In this document: in pieces, positions 12,898 to 13,266 of the stretch | How the letters are laid out: each line of letters opens with the position of its first letter | Position numbering within the stretch: the stretch's first letter is position 1 | Assembly (NCBI GenBank): GCA_900764725.1 | Contig: CAAFPB010000320.1 | Location: 1 to 13,266 of the forward strand | Reading direction: 5' to 3' | Source: an uncultured Catenibacterium sp. | Lineage (GTDB): Bacteria > Bacillota_I > Bacilli_A > Erysipelotrichales > Coprobacillaceae | Length of the DNA stretch: 13,266 nt | The notes under the pieces: model-generated | The model's database searches: none | Told to the model about the DNA's origin: nothing | Seen by the model: the letters and a program-made list of their open reading frames with translations, nothing else | Position numbers and translations under genes: made by a program

Positions 12898-13266
12898 TTA
12901 TTCCTTAAGATATTCTTCCTTTAATTCTCTCTCTACGCTTAGAGATGGATGATTATATATCTGCAAACGACATACTTCATTCGGTATTTTTTCATAAGAT
13001 GGTGTATTTTCTATCCATATAAGGTGATTATCATCTATAGAATAGAGGTATTTTGTATCTGGTGTAGTTATATAATCGCTAATATTTTTAATATAAAGTC
13101 TATTTGCTTTTTCATTATAAATATAAGGTAATATGACATATCCTGTTTTTTGTGGTGGAATAAAATATAATAATCTAAAAGAAGTTTTCTTACGAATTTT
13201 ATAAAAACCAGTACATATATCTCCAACGATGTCTCCAACTTTTAAACTGTCTAATATTACATTTGC
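12898..13266 (-). CDS. C-terminal part of an unrecognised protein, runs off the right edge
   Basis: An uninterrupted frame enters at the right end and runs 122 codons to a TAA at 12900-12898. The fragment contains VGDIVGDICTGFYKIRKKTSFR, GYVILPYIYNEKANRLYIKN and a C-terminal SLSVERELKEEYLKE. The pattern of alternating hydrophobic and aromatic residues suggests beta structure and a possible membrane-associated or exported protein, but I recognise no family and the start is outside the window. It ends about 120 nt before the higA operator and is probably unrelated to it. Confidence 0.65.
   Translation of the reverse strand, partial: ANVILDSLKVGDIVGDICTGFYKIRKKTSFRLLYFIPPQKTGYVILPYIYNEKANRLYIKNISDYITTPDTKYLYSIDDNHLIWIENTPSYEKIPNEVCRLQIYNHPSLSVERELKEEYLKE

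Overview
The window looks like accessory DNA of a gut Bacteroidales bacterium, most like Prevotella/Segatella. It is AT-rich, and several promoters fit the Bacteroidetes consensus TTTG-N19-TAnnTTTG, the two best being at 1385-1415 (+) and 10574-10544 (-). Classical Shine-Dalgarno sites are nearly absent. The gene families also fit: a HicB-type HTH antitoxin, a class II Fic protein, a Bacteroidales-type relaxase with a ribbon-helix-helix partner, and an exported lipoprotein. The assignment rests on recognition by eye, not on a database search.

Layout. (1) 1-4950 is a mobilization module. A small serine recombinase (397-1050, -) diverges from a + strand operon that encodes an RHH relaxosome protein (MobC-like), a His-triad relaxase, a coiled-coil protein with two membrane segments, and a small coiled-coil protein, ending at a strong hairpin (4925-4950). 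No coupling protein, type IV secretion gene or replication gene is visible, so the element is probably mobilizable in trans and not self-transmissible. The 495-bp divergent region holds two palindromic sites and an 11-bp perfect hairpin, and is the natural place for an oriT. (2) 4960-7220 holds a secreted lipoprotein with a trypsin-like protease domain (-) and a small hypothetical gene (-). Each is followed about 80 nt downstream by a copy of a 150-165-bp repeat that folds into tandem stem units with compensatory base changes and ends in a terminator-like hairpin. (3) 7024-8480 is a compact minus-strand operon of an exported protein plus three very small proteins (two of them membrane proteins, one pair coupled by TAATG), behind a long structured leader. 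(4) 8695-9255 is an orphan HicB-like regulator on a near-leaderless transcript. (5) 9403-10640 is a protein combining an MmcB-like PD-(D/E)XK fold, a winged helix and a four-cysteine tail, preceded by a perfect promoter and a 25-bp palindrome. (6) 10743-12800 runs from a long bidirectional terminator through a Fic gene to a deletion scar that joins the front half of a higA-type antitoxin to the back of a serine recombinase. (7) The right edge contains the 3' end of an unrecognised gene (12898-13266, -).

The most unusual signals are the repeated structured element with covarying stems (4961-5127 and 6794-6938), the nuclease-wHTH-cysteine protein, the higA/recombinase fusion scar, and the operon of tiny membrane proteins. 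No CRISPR array, rRNA or tRNA was seen.
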